A stretch of DNA of 64,000 nt from Zychaea mexicana (taxonomy: Eukaryota; Mucoromycota; Mucoromycetes; Mucorales; Lichtheimiaceae): NCBI RefSeq assembly GCF_025766255.1, contig NW_026516760.1, forward strand, positions 112,382-176,381, given 5' to 3'. The notes below the pieces were generated by a model. That model worked only from the letters and a program-made list of their open reading frames with translations, ran no database searches and was not told where the DNA came from. This document shows, one piece after another, positions 24,414 to 34,449 of the stretch; position 1 is the first letter of the stretch; each line of letters starts with the position of its first letter. A program made the translations under genes and the position numbers.

Positions 24414-25609
24414 TCAATATATCGCCTCTTCCTCCTCTTCAATTTGGCGTATAAATGCATGCATAAACTGGTCGCGTTTCTTAGCCATCTCTGTACCAGC
24501 TGGGGTGCGCATCATGCTAGAAAGACGAAATAGTTTTTCTAAAAAAAAAAAAAAAAAAGTGAGGGCGTTGGTTGTTCGATCGAGGATCAAAGTTAATCTA
24601 ATCTTAATAACAGAAAATTCATACACCCCCCACGTTTTTTTCTTCCCTACAGTCATCTTCTTCTTGTTTTGACATGTATTAATTCTGGTAATAACAATAA
24701 CAAATGTAGTTTTTGGTTGCTATTGAACTCACCATGAAAATGATTGATCGCTGTCCCGTTCTTTTGGCTTGTATACTCCTTTTGTGACATGTGCAGAATC
24801 GGATCCAGTTCAGGAACATGGAGAGGAATACCTTTTGCTCCGCTGTACGCTGCACATCGCATCACGCCTTGTTGCAAAAGTGACCAAGTGTGTCAGGTTA
24901 TTAATCAAGAGGATTATAATGATGTTTTAAAGATACGTCCAAGCAAGCAAGCAATTCTTCTACTTGCTCTTGCTATCGATAATATGATACACCATGTATG
25001 ACATGCGTGCGACATATATAATTCTACATACCAAATGCACCAATTGCATCCAGCTTGTCTGCATCCTGTACACTAAAAAGATATATCGGAAACGTGTGTA
25101 AAAAACAACGGGTTACAAGGACAGGGGGGGTGCGTACTTTGCATATCACACACACTTACGCATGAAGTTCCAGACACGTGTCACGCCAGTCCGAGTCTGC
25201 ATCCTCTTTGCTCCAACCAAGTTCCTTACTGTAGCCTACATGATCCACTATTTTTTGAATAAGTGCAGCTTTTGGATATCCTTGTCGCGTCAAGAACTGT
25301 TCAATGCTCTTTTCTTCTTTTTCTTGTCCTGTAGAATATTTGCGATCGCCAATGTCGTGGCACAGTGCTGCGAGTTCAACGACCGTCAAGTCAACCTCCT
25401 TCCCTTGGAACGCATCTTGTTGGGCTAGTTGTAACGCTGCACACATTCCATCATTCCCTTGGTTAATAATTGAGTACAAATGGTCGAAAATGAATGTGTG
25501 TCTTACCTAAGCGACAAACTCGATCAACATGGTGCATGTCATGGGATGGATCAAAGCGTGACATGTACTCGTCTACCATGACACGCGTGTTTTGTAGAAC
25601 GTTGGTCAT
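24414..25609 (-). CDS. HD-domain metal-dependent phosphohydrolase
   Basis: Five exons on the minus strand, 25609-25507, 25436-25160, 25072-25032, 24867-24733 and 24538-24414, give 226 residues with all GT-AG joins in frame. The HD metal site is visible: DPSHDMHHVDRV (first His), AALCHDIGDRKY (His-Asp pair) and VQDADKLDAIGAFG (distal Asp). Further family blocks are VDHVGYSKE, YTSQKNGTAINHF and KLFRLSSMMRTPAGTEMAKKR. This matches the soluble HD hydrolases related to bacterial YpgQ/YedJ and their fungal homologues, some of which act on nucleotides; the substrate here cannot be told from sequence. The acceptor of the last intron is an A/T-only run of about 18 T residues followed by AG. The start codon lies 95 bp from the stop of the MAT2B-like gene on the same strand. 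Confidence 0.9.
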
Positions 25610-25704
25610 TGCAAAATTGCGTACAAAAGAAAAAGACAGAGAGTAATGCGTTGTTACACTAGAGAAAACATTTCCCGGATGTTTTTATTTATTTAGGCGT
25701 TTTA

Positions 25705-27301
25705 TTATGCCGACGTCAAATAGGTAGTCCACCATTGTTCGAAAGGTACATGCTTGGTATCGATACCAACTTGTTTCAAACGATCGTTGGATAAATGCGC
25801 ATCTTTTGGTCTGGAGGTAGCAGCCGAGCTGGAGATCTCATTCTGTGGGCGAATATGATCAATGGAAGAATTCAAAATCTTGGCAAAGGTTTCTATTTTA
25901 GATCATTAACGTCTCGTGAGCTCTCTACTATGTCTATTGTTTATGTAGCGCGCACTCAACCGAGCCTTACCACACATTGTGTATTTGGTATACATTTCTT
26001 CGCCACTATAGTGAAATGTTCCTGAAATGTTCGAGTCACCTTGCTGGATGCGCTTTACTATTTTTTGTTCCAGATAAATGACTTAATATGTTGCTTTTCC
26101 AGATAGGAACTATGTACAAACCCAAACACACTAGTTCCCAACGAAACAAACTTACCGCTCATGTCTTTAATAACTCGAGCAATGTCCTCCACTAGAAAAG
26201 AAAAACAATATCAAACTCTTTAGTTTTCTGTCAAAACTAAAATCTAATCTGACCAGAGATCGTGATCCATTCAATACGTTACCATGAGTAGGATAGCGCA
26301 AACCAAAGTTGTCCATGTCACATTCTTTGCTTCGATTCTATGTTGAAATAGTTAGTTCTAGACTTTTCATGATACTTTACCAACTTGTCAGAGCTGCCCA
26401 TTATATATATGTGTATACCTTGATTACATCCAACAAAATATTGACAGCTGACTCTCCGTTGTATTCGGTCACGCCATAAAGCACGGGCACACGTAGGATA
26501 ACTGCCTGAGGATCCACTTCACGAACGGCTTCTTCACCACCCAGCTTGGATTTCCCGTAAAAGTTGAGTGGGTTTGGCTTGTCATCCACTTGGTAGGGTG
26601 GGCTTGTTCCGTCGAATACATAATCGGTGCTGATGTACACAAGCATGGCATTTCGCGCTTTGCATAACGTTGCCAATGTACGTGGTACTTGAACGTTCAA
26701 CTAGATTACTTGACGTGTTAGACGTTGTTTTTACTACTATGCGTATTTATACGTATAACTACTCGTGTACGTTTATTGTTATTGCTACCTTTAATGTTCC
26801 TTCGTGATCCTTTTCGGCAACGTCAGGACGGCGCTCAGCAGCGCAGTGTACGACAACTAAAAGTTTCATTTGTGCATTAGCGACGAAATCAAGTTTGTCA
26901 ATTTCCTTTCGAATGGGGGCGCATTAAGCTTGAAAAGCTTGACAGAATACCATCAGGATTATGATCTTGGATGAATGTCTCGACAGCTTGACTATCTGTC
27001 AAGTCCAGCTATATAAATTTACAGCAAGTTATTTATACAGATTTATGTGAGTGAGACTTTTTTGAAGGTTATTCTCATGTTCTTTCTTACCTTGACTAGA
27101 CCAGTTTTGTCAGCACGACTCAACGCGGTACCAACAACTGTATACACATGTATATAAGTTTCAAGAAAAAAACACAGTAAATGCGGCTCTCTTCTCCTCG
27201 TCTCGGACATCTCTATACAGACCTTCATTGCCAGCTTTTTTAAACTCTTGAAACACTGCTCGTCCAAGCAAACCAGATGCACCTGTAACAATTACTTTCA
27301 T
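25705..27301 (-). CDS. MAT2B-like NAD(P)-binding protein (RmlD/SDR family)
   Basis: Nine exons on the minus strand, 27301-27223, 27137-27091, 27008-26951, 26856-26789, 26700-26419, 26337-26283, 26191-26156, 26021-25971 and 25892-25705, give 287 residues; every join keeps frame. The Rossmann motif GASGLLG is at residues 7-13. It continues VVGTALSRADKTGLVKLDLTD, VVHCAAERRPDVAEKD, ISTDYVFDGTSPPY, NFYGKSKLGGEE (Tyr-Lys pair), ILRVPVLYG, DNFGLRYPTH and GTFHYSGEEMYTKY. These are hallmarks of methionine adenosyltransferase 2 regulatory subunit beta and its fungal relatives. In animals MAT2B binds the SAM synthetase catalytic subunit; in fungi the role is inferred. The first donor reads GTCTGT, weaker than its neighbours. 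It sits directly upstream of the HD hydrolase gene on the same strand. Confidence 0.93.
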
Positions 27302-27985
27302 CTTGGTATTGTACAGGGAAATAAAAAGGTAACGGAGGAGGAGCTTCAAAAACGCGTAAACTAATTAATTCATGCACGAAAGCCGATGATTGATCAAAAA
27401 GCGTCCCGCAAAAAAAAAAAAAAAATGTTTAACCACCTCCTCGTGTCTCACTTTTCAGGGCTTTTTCTATACATTTATAGACGAAGCTGTCCTATTGCTC
27501 CCGTCATTGATGCCTTGTAACTCGCCCCGCCAGTATCGTTGTGTGACGTTTGTTTTATCTATCGTAACCCCAGAATATGACTGGATTCGCAAAAGTTTTT
27601 CATGAAAATCCACGGTGGGTAGCCTTTTAATTTGCAATACGTCTAAAAAGGTAGCATAGTAATCGTGCATATATAAAGAACATGGTGAAAGCAGGAAAAG
27701 AAATATGGTACGTTGTTAACGTCGCAGGAGCAAAGGGCTTTCTCAATTTGGATTGGCCGACATGACCTAGGACCAATATACCGGAAGAAAAGGAATGGTA
27801 CAGACGTATGGATCAATGGCTTCGCCCAGATACACGGTCATGCTGTTCTCTTCATGTGTGAAACACCGCTCCAAGAGATTCAATTGTAAAGTTCCTGCTC
27901 CCTGTTTTATTTATCCGCTTCCACGTATGACCAATTGCCCGACGCGCTGCTGCTTAGCATTTCGTGTAACCCTTCCCGATGTCAT
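27302..27985. other. Intergenic, divergent promoter region
   Basis: Lies between the MAT2B-like gene (-) and the membrane-protein gene (+). An A-run near 27408-27425 and pyrimidine-rich sequence are the only notable features; no supported gene. Confidence 0.5.
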
Positions 27986-27988
27986 GGT

Positions 27989-27996
27989 TATAAAAG
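27989..27996 (+). promoter_or_regulatory. TATA box of the type II membrane protein gene
   Basis: TATAAAAG, 60 nt upstream of the ATG at 28056, the usual sense and distance for a TATA box followed by a short leader. Confidence 0.55.
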
Positions 27997-28055
27997 AATG
28001 GCTTTTGTATCTTATGCTTCTTTAAACCTTGGAATTCGTGGATATTCAAAGAGTC

Positions 28056-29764
28056 ATGTCTGAAGATAACCATCACGATGGCAACAACGACACCGAAGAG
28101 CGAAAACCATTGCTCGCTTCACCTGACCAAGAAGTAGCATCATTGCATAAGTCGTGCGCTAATCATAGTCAGAAGCAAAGCTGGTTTGCCACGTCTTGTT
28201 CAGTCAAAGGATTTTCGTTTGTGTTTCTACTTTGTATTTTTCCATTGTTGCTATGTTGGTGTGGCTCGCAAAATGCAGAAAAGGAGCACCCGCTCAAGGT
28301 ATGCTAAGAATGTGCAAAATTCCGTTGGCCGACTACCTCAACCTTTATTTTACTGATGTTTTTCAAATCGTCTTTCGCACATGCGGCGCAAATTAGCATA
28401 TCGACGTTTGTTCCATAGCACCGTCTCTAACTTGGTCATCAGCACACACCATTGCCGCTAACCTGTACAGCAATTTGCGTGTTGGTCACGAAATCACCGA
28501 TCGTCTTCATGTCATTGTATGTTGTTGACGTACTTTATGTAGTTTTTTCAAGACTAGTGCAGAAGTAAAGTTCACGTGGAAAAATAACACAATATGAAAC
28601 AGGGTGGTTTGGTGCAAGTGCAAGTAAACAATCAAGTCAGCGAACCAACTGTCCGCTTCGACCTCAAATTGACCGATGCCAGTCAATTGGATCTAATCCA
28701 AATCAAGCAAATCACACAAAGCGATAGAATTGCTATCCTCATTGATGCAAGTATTCTTACTCGACCTTCTTTACGATAAACTACAAGAAACCCAAAAAGC
28801 TTATTCTTCCTTTTTTATATAGGCTGATGCAACTGCAGAAAGACCTTTATGTACTGTCTTGAATATCCTTGTTGAACTCCCAACACCTACGGCACTAGAC
28901 GAGCTTGTCATTGAAACTTCTGAGAGCAGCATAGAGATCGACGATGGCATGCATTTCTCAGAGAGTATCAAGCTTGGCACAGTCAATGGAAACATTACTA
29001 TTTGGGTTAGTTGTTTTTTTTAGCTTTTAGTTTGCAATCGATGGCCCATCGGTTCATTGTATAAAGATAAACTTCTCAACATTTTTCGTCTTTACAACAC
29101 ACTATACACACATAATAGGACAGCACAGGAAATGTCATGGAGCTCACTACGCATGCGGGACATATCAGCTGCTCTATCCAAGAAATTCCAATTATAACAC
29201 AGATCACTGCTCGCTCTACTACAGGCAAAATAGTCTTTGACTACACTGGTGATCCATCCTCGTCCAAAGCATTGGTGGACCAACAAAGAAAGATTTCGGT
29301 TAATCTGACTACCGTCTCAGGCGACATTGATGCACAAATGGTAAAGAGTGGATTTTTCTTCCTAGGGCTGTATTATGTTTCCGTACATATGGGGGCGTCT
29401 TTTTTACTTACGCTTATCATCCTTTTTTTCTCGTTTATTCAAGTGCAAAGTGGACAGCCTAGTATACGATATATATATACATTCTCGCAGCTTTACTGGA
29501 ATGGGAGGAACACGCGAAGATATGGACAAGTATATGCATATGCTCAATCACACCATTAGAGAAGGTTCATCGCTTTTCGGTTCGAATGTACATGAAAATG
29601 CTGTATGGGGCTCTGCTGATAATGCCACCGTTCATTTAGTAGCTAAATCGACAGCAATGCATATTGGAACCAACATTCATTTTAATTGTTGCATGGTTAA
29701 TTCTAGAAGGAACAAAAAAAGGTCACTGCCACATCATCAACACAAATCGCAGCAACCTAAATAA
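28056..29764 (+). CDS. Type II membrane protein with DUF4097-like beta-repeat domain
   Basis: Exons read 28056-28298, 28397-28516, 28603-28746 (or 28750), 28823 (or 28839)-29005, 29119-29340 and probably 29444-29764; about 410 residues. An acidic cytosolic N-terminus with ERKPLLASP (dileucine-like) is followed by one membrane span (FSFVFLLCIFPLLLCWCG, about residues 51-68). The rest should lie in the lumen or outside. It carries repeated beta-strand motifs with Gly-Asp/His-Ile cores (LGTVNGNITIW, ELTTHAGHISCSI, STTGKIVFDY, LTTVSGDIDAQM) as seen in DUF4097-type putative adhesins. The third intron is better explained as GC-AG than GT-AG. The last exon is the weakest part: an acceptor at 29443 keeps frame through FTGMGGTRED to TAA at 29762, but a pyrimidine-rich acceptor at 29490 would lead to an early stop. 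Function unknown. Confidence 0.72.
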
Positions 29765-31263
29765 AAGGTGTATCATGCTTCATTCATTGTCTGTCTTCAA
29801 ATTCTACCATCGAGGCAGAAATATTACTGTCGCTACCATGTACCAATTGGGATGAATATGCTTTTCCAAGCTAATGAAGAAGCTCATCGGTATGAGCATC
29901 AGAACGAGTATGCTGGTTTTCGCTCATGTTGGCATTAAGACACTCATGTTGCACACTAGCATAGAAACTTGAAAGCAGTAGAATGAGCTGGTATGGAAAC
30001 ACCCAAAGTTGTAGTAGCACTGATGCAATCAAGTACATCTCAACGTCTCAAGCCTTTTGAGATATTATGTGGAATAAAGGATCAAATGACAAGAAGTTTT
30101 TAAGCTTGGGGTTGCTCTTGTGCTCCCCTTAAGGTTCCTCTAAAAGAGGGATCGGATAAAGCAGTTACTGCGTCACATTAAGGTGATACCGGCAGAATTT
30201 ATAGTATGAAGAAGTTGGGCGCGTCAGCTACAAATCTAGAGCGAATAGATATCTTTGAATGTACAGGGCTCTTCTTATACTTACCCAGTAACCTAACAAG
30301 ATTGACTATTTCTCAGTAAAGCAAGGGGGGGATGTGGGATCGACATACACTTTTTAAGAATATAAGCACAAATGCACGCACATCAGACGACGAAGAATTT
30401 GTTCGGTAACGGGAATAGAAGTGCCATTCTAAGTTACTACAACCATTGCCATATTGTCTCTCACTACTTTTATATATTAAAACAAATAACCGTTATGTAC
30501 TTCCACTGACTGTTAGCGTTAGATACCAACGTTTCCATTAGGTTCATAATAGCAGCTCCAGTGTGCGACATTGATGCTCCACATCCAACGAAGATTGAAG
30601 CACAAGTATCCTTATACTCGCTGAAACTGATTAAAGGTGTAACGCGGTATCAAAACCAATACTATGGTTAGCGTGAAGTTGCTTGAGCCAAGCTAATTGC
30701 TCAAACTAGTAGTTTGAGAAAAAAAAGCTTCTCGGAAGATGGATCGTTTGTTATACAAGATCAAGTAGTTTATATTGTGTGGTCAACAGTAATTTACGAT
30801 TGCTCGATCATCAATCGCTCTAGAATTTGCTGATGAGGTGCCCGCAGCTCAAGGAATCGCCGTTCATCAGATAGACCAATTTTAAAAGATAAAATGTCGA
30901 GTTGCTTTGGCGGATGGATCAGTAGCCAATAATAAAGGGTAGGTACAAAGGGCAATAAGAAGCTAGAGGGTTGTTTGTAGATACCCTTTATTGCTTGTAA
31001 TGGAGTGGGATATTTATCTCCAATAAACTGCCTCGGCGATTGCCATATGATACAACTACATCCTACCATACAATTACGGTGCTTTGGAATCCCGCCTGAC
31101 TATCTGCTATTCGTTACAAGGGTAATCATTTGTATTGTCAACGTATAGTGGTGACAAAAGTGATGAACCACCAAAACGGAATTATTGAAGACCGGTCAAT
31201 TATACTGCGACAAAAAAAACCACTATCATACATTTCCCGTCGCAAAACCAAGAATCCTAGAAG
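29765..31263. other. Intergenic, possible degenerate sequence
   Basis: No supported gene. A minus-strand open frame at 30794-31069 (91 codons) has a coding-like composition (LQAIKGIYKQPSSFLLPF, FKIGLSDERRFLELRAPH), but I recognise no domain and found no convincing exon to join it to. It may be a fragment of an older gene or element. Confidence 0.45.
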
Positions 31264-31336
31264 CGATTTCGATGGGACTCGAACCCACAATCTTTGCCTC
31301 CGGAGGGCAACGCCTTCGCCATTAGGCCACGAAATC
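31264..31336 (-). tRNA. tRNA-Arg (anticodon CCG)
   Basis: A 73-nt cloverleaf on the minus strand. The acceptor stem GATTTCG pairs fully with CGAAATC, discriminator G. The D stem is GCC/GGC. The anticodon stem TTGCC/GGCAA encloses the loop CTCCGGA, so the anticodon is CCG (codon CGG, Arg). The variable loop is AGATT; the T arm is GTGGG-TTCGAGT-CCCAT. There is no intron. A short T4 run on the minus strand near 31243-31246 may end Pol III transcription. Confidence 0.96.
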
Positions 31337-31385
31337 TTTTAACAAAATTTTTTTGCACAGAACATTAACACTAACAGTAAAATGC

Positions 31386-31770
31386 AATTTTTTTTTTCTT
31401 GAATTTTTTATTCTGATTTTATTCTGTATTTTATTAACTAGTTTTCTTAGCTAATAATAGCAATGATATTATGTCAAATAATATGTTAGCTTAGATTATA
31501 ATAATACTACCTTATTAATACTACTATAAGAGAAACATTTAATAAAAGCTAAAATATTAGATTTCATATTATATAAAAATAGTGAAAAAAGTATATTTAT
31601 ATTTAAATATTTATATTTTAATAAAAATAAGCTTAAAATGAAAATATAATATTATTTTAAGATTTTAAAAAAATTAAAAATTAATATAATATTAGAAATT
31701 AATTATTCCAAATTAATTTTTTTCATATAATTAGAAATGTTTCTCACAATGATATCATCATATTATACTA
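31386..31770. other. Extremely AT-rich island next to the tRNA gene
   Basis: About 385 bp made almost wholly of A and T in short palindromic stretches (for example TATTTAAATATTTATATTTT). It starts about 50 bp from the 5' end of the tRNA gene. Neighbours on both sides are far less AT-rich. No open frame or RNA fold was recognised. Confidence 0.75.
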
Positions 31771-32059
31771 TATAGGGCACATGAGTGGGTAAATAACACA
31801 GTAGATAAATAGGTATTTTCAAAAATAACAGGTTGGGGGAAAGTATACAGCCTGCACCCCTAGGATTTGAGCAGAAAGCAGTTAGAAATGGCACTACAAA
31901 TAGAATATAATTTTTTTTTTTGAATGTAAAAAGCAAGTTTAGTAAAGGCTTTGTTACAAGATATAGGTATAGAAGTCATTTAAAACATAAAAGTAGTGTG
32001 TTCGTGGCATAATGAAATGAAGCAGAAGATACGGAATGAAACGATCAAGCTGTCTCCAG

Positions 32060-32590
32060 CTTACACTTTTTGTTTTTTTCCTTGCTTGCTTCGCTTGTGC
32101 TTCTTTTTCGTCTTCTTTATTTAGCTCTTGGCGGGATAGACACTAGTTATTTTGTTGTTCGCCTTCGCTTTGCTCTTTGCTAAAATTGCCTTGCCTGGCT
32201 TGCCCGATGCTGGTGATCTGCGTACATGCTGTAACAACTGAACGTGTTCATCCTTTTCTGAGCCCTGTTCTTCGTTGTCACTATCACTTTTGTCAAATGA
32301 TTCATACTTATGCAGCAGGCTTTCATCATCACTGTCGCCGCTGTCATTGCGTCTCCGTTTTCGTGGGCCATCTTTTTGTAGGATCTACTGATCAATATTA
32401 TCATTGTCTTGGTTTCCCTCGTCGTTGCCTTCTTCTTCTTCTTCTTCTTCACCGTCATTGTCGTCGATTTCATTCACAGACTCGCGATCTTCCTCTTTTT
32501 GTAACTTCTACACCTCTAATTCAGCAAGATAACGCTCCTTGTCCTCCCTGATCAGTTCAGCATATGGCGCGATGTAGCAGCGGAGTCAAA
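32060..32590 (-). pseudogene. Remnant of an HMG-box-type nuclear protein
   Basis: On the minus strand one frame reads PYAELIREDKERYLAELE, the last helix of an HMG box. It then has a TAG stop (32508-32510), KLQKEEDRESVNEIDDND, a run of acidic residues, and a second TAG (32385-32387). After that come a basic/acidic region (GPRKRRRNDSGDSDDES) and a lysine-rich tail (ILAKSKAKANNK). The two stops are in the same frame 41 codons apart, with coding-like sequence on both sides, so this is best read as a dead or very old copy. The HMG assignment rests on one helix and the typical acidic tail. Confidence 0.55.
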
Positions 32591-32599
32591 AATGGGATG

Positions 32600-33400
32600 G
32601 GGATGGGGATGAGCTGATGTGCTGCACTATGAAGCTATCGTCGTCTGCTATATCGATGTAATAATCGTCATCTCGTCGACTGAAGAGAGAAAATCCAATA
32701 AAATCAAAGAGGAATGGGAATCCACTCGATAGATCGCCACTCCCAAAAAAATCTAAAATCACGAACTCGAAAAAGAGATATTTTTATTGTAGGTACTGCA
32801 AATAGGGGAAATAAGACTGAAAAATAGAGAGTCACATTGTCAGCTGGCCTCACAACACCTATATCATATAGGTAGAAGGAAAATAGGGGAGTGCTCTGTA
32901 AGCTACTGTAAGGTATGCTGAAAAATCTGGTAGGAACAGTACTAAACTAGGTAACGACAAAGAAAAAGGAAAAGAGGCCGACTTCTGCGAGTGTCTGTAA
33001 GAGTATGCTGCAGTTTTTCATCGTACATATTTAATTTGTGTCAGTAAAGCTCTGTAGTATCAGTATTTAGAAAGACGCCCTGGTTATAAGTATTAGAAGA
33101 GACAGAATGTAGAAGAGGGAAAATAAAAAGCCATTGTGAGCTCGATGCCATTGTGCGATGAATTTAGTAGTGGATGTTAAAATCAGATGGCGCTCGGTAT
33201 GTAATAAAGATATAGGAGCAGTTTTATAAGCAGCTCTGTAATAAGGAAAAGGAACTGGTGGTACTTGGGGATAGGGATCACAATTGGATGGGTTAGGTCA
33301 GGTCAAGACTGATTTCGATATTGTGATGAAGGAAGTGTTAATAATCAACCTGAACTTGAGCACTGGAAGTGCAAAACTCCATATATATATACACAGCTCT
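32600..33400. other. Intergenic, no gene seen
   Basis: A-rich sequence upstream (in minus-strand sense) of the HMG remnant. No further exon of it could be joined and no other gene was recognised. Confidence 0.4.
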
Positions 33401-33405
33401 CCAAG

Positions 33406-33543
33406 ATGATGGCATGCAAATTCCTAGCAGTGCTAGCAACATCTACGTTTTGTGTGATTATTCTTGAAGGTAAAGGGTGTTGTTGTGCTATCACAAAAGA
33501 AATCGCTTGGGCTCACATGCATGAAAGAAAGCATAATGGCTAA
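33406..33543 (+). CDS. Possible short secreted peptide, low support
   Basis: ATG at 33406 opens 45 codons to TAA at 33541-33543. The N-terminus (MMACKFLAVLATSTFCVIIL) looks like a signal peptide and three consecutive cysteines follow (GKGCCCAI). A TATATATATA stretch lies about 20 nt upstream of the ATG. Alternatively the first 20 codons are a signal-peptide exon ending before GTAAAG. No family is recognised and chance is not excluded. Confidence 0.25.
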   Translation: MMACKFLAVLATSTFCVIILEGKGCCCAITKEIAWAHMHERKHNG

Positions 33544-33957
33544 AGTGTGGTTGTAGATCGACTTCCCTATATACCCCTAATCCTTTTCCCTTTTCTTTTC
33601 ACTTCTTCCTCCTTCTTCCTTCGTTTTTCTTTTCTCAATTCCTTTTCAGTCTTTTGTCAAATCTCGTCTCTTACTGCCACCCTCTATTGTCCGTTCTCAT
33701 TGTACTATTGCTGCTTCTTTACTCCTTTTACATATATTGCTTATAGCTTACTTATCCTATTACACCACTCTTGAATATGAAATATAATCCCACAATTAAA
33801 AGAATATAAGTACACCTTATGCTATAGTTCTATAGCAGACATATTATTAATAACTACATCTTTAATATAATGATGCTTCCCAACAAGAAGATTGACTACT
33901 CATTACAAGTACCTCATACATATTTTATGTATGTATACACAGGTCATAACAGGTCAT

Positions 33958-34387
33958 CAACGGGTCGGATCAAGGGTTAGGCAAATGAACAATATTTATA
34001 AATTTTGTTATAAATAACAAATTTTATAATATTATTCTATTCTAGTCAAGCTCTAGAATCAAAGATTCTTCCGGGCGTCGAACTAAAGTTCTAGCCTAGG
34101 AGGGACATGCTCCCTACCGGTCCGCTGCTATAATATTAAGAAATAATTATATTGTTTATAAAAATCTTTATTGGTAGAAAAATTATTTATTGATAACAAA
34201 ATCAAAAAATTTAAATTAATAGTTATAAAAATAAAACATATAAAAATTAAATTTCTTTTATTTTATTAAAAAAAGTTAATTAATAACATATAAAAAAACA
34301 ATTATTTTCTTATTAATATATTGCTATTAATAGTCTCCCTTAGACGGGTTGACCGATGGGTCAGAAAAGCATCAAACCGACCCGTTG
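33958..34387. repeat. hAT-like or SINE-like repeat with inverted CAACGGGTCGG ends
   Basis: An 11-bp inverted pair, CAACGGGTCGG (33958-33968) and CCGACCCGTTG (34377-34387), encloses about 400 bp. Related GGGTC/GACCC words cluster at both sides (GACGGGTTGACC and ACCCGCGGGTAG on the right). Such ends recall non-autonomous hAT elements. The interior is almost pure A/T except for a GC-rich tRNA-like block at about 34064-34126. That block, on the minus strand, has a B-box-like AGTTCGACGCC (34074-34084) and an A-box-like stretch (TAGCAGCGGACCGGTAGG). I could not settle whether it is one element or a SINE inside another; boundaries are tentative. Confidence 0.45.
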
Positions 34388-34449
34388 GCCCGTGTTTAAC
34401 CCGCGGGTAGGTTTTGAGCTGCGGGTCAGATTGCGACTCGTACTATTAA

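Noticed and set aside
30794..31069. Minus-strand frame of 91 codons as a real gene
   Set aside because: Coding-like in places, but no family, no promoter and no second exon; kept only as a note in the intergenic entry.
34064..34130. Candidate functional tRNA gene
   Set aside because: A- and B-box-like words are present, but acceptor and anticodon stems do not pair, so it is not a working tRNA.
31386..34330. AT-rich islands as mitochondrial DNA insertions
   Set aside because: Composition alone is suggestive, but no mitochondrial protein, rRNA or tRNA fragment could be read in them.
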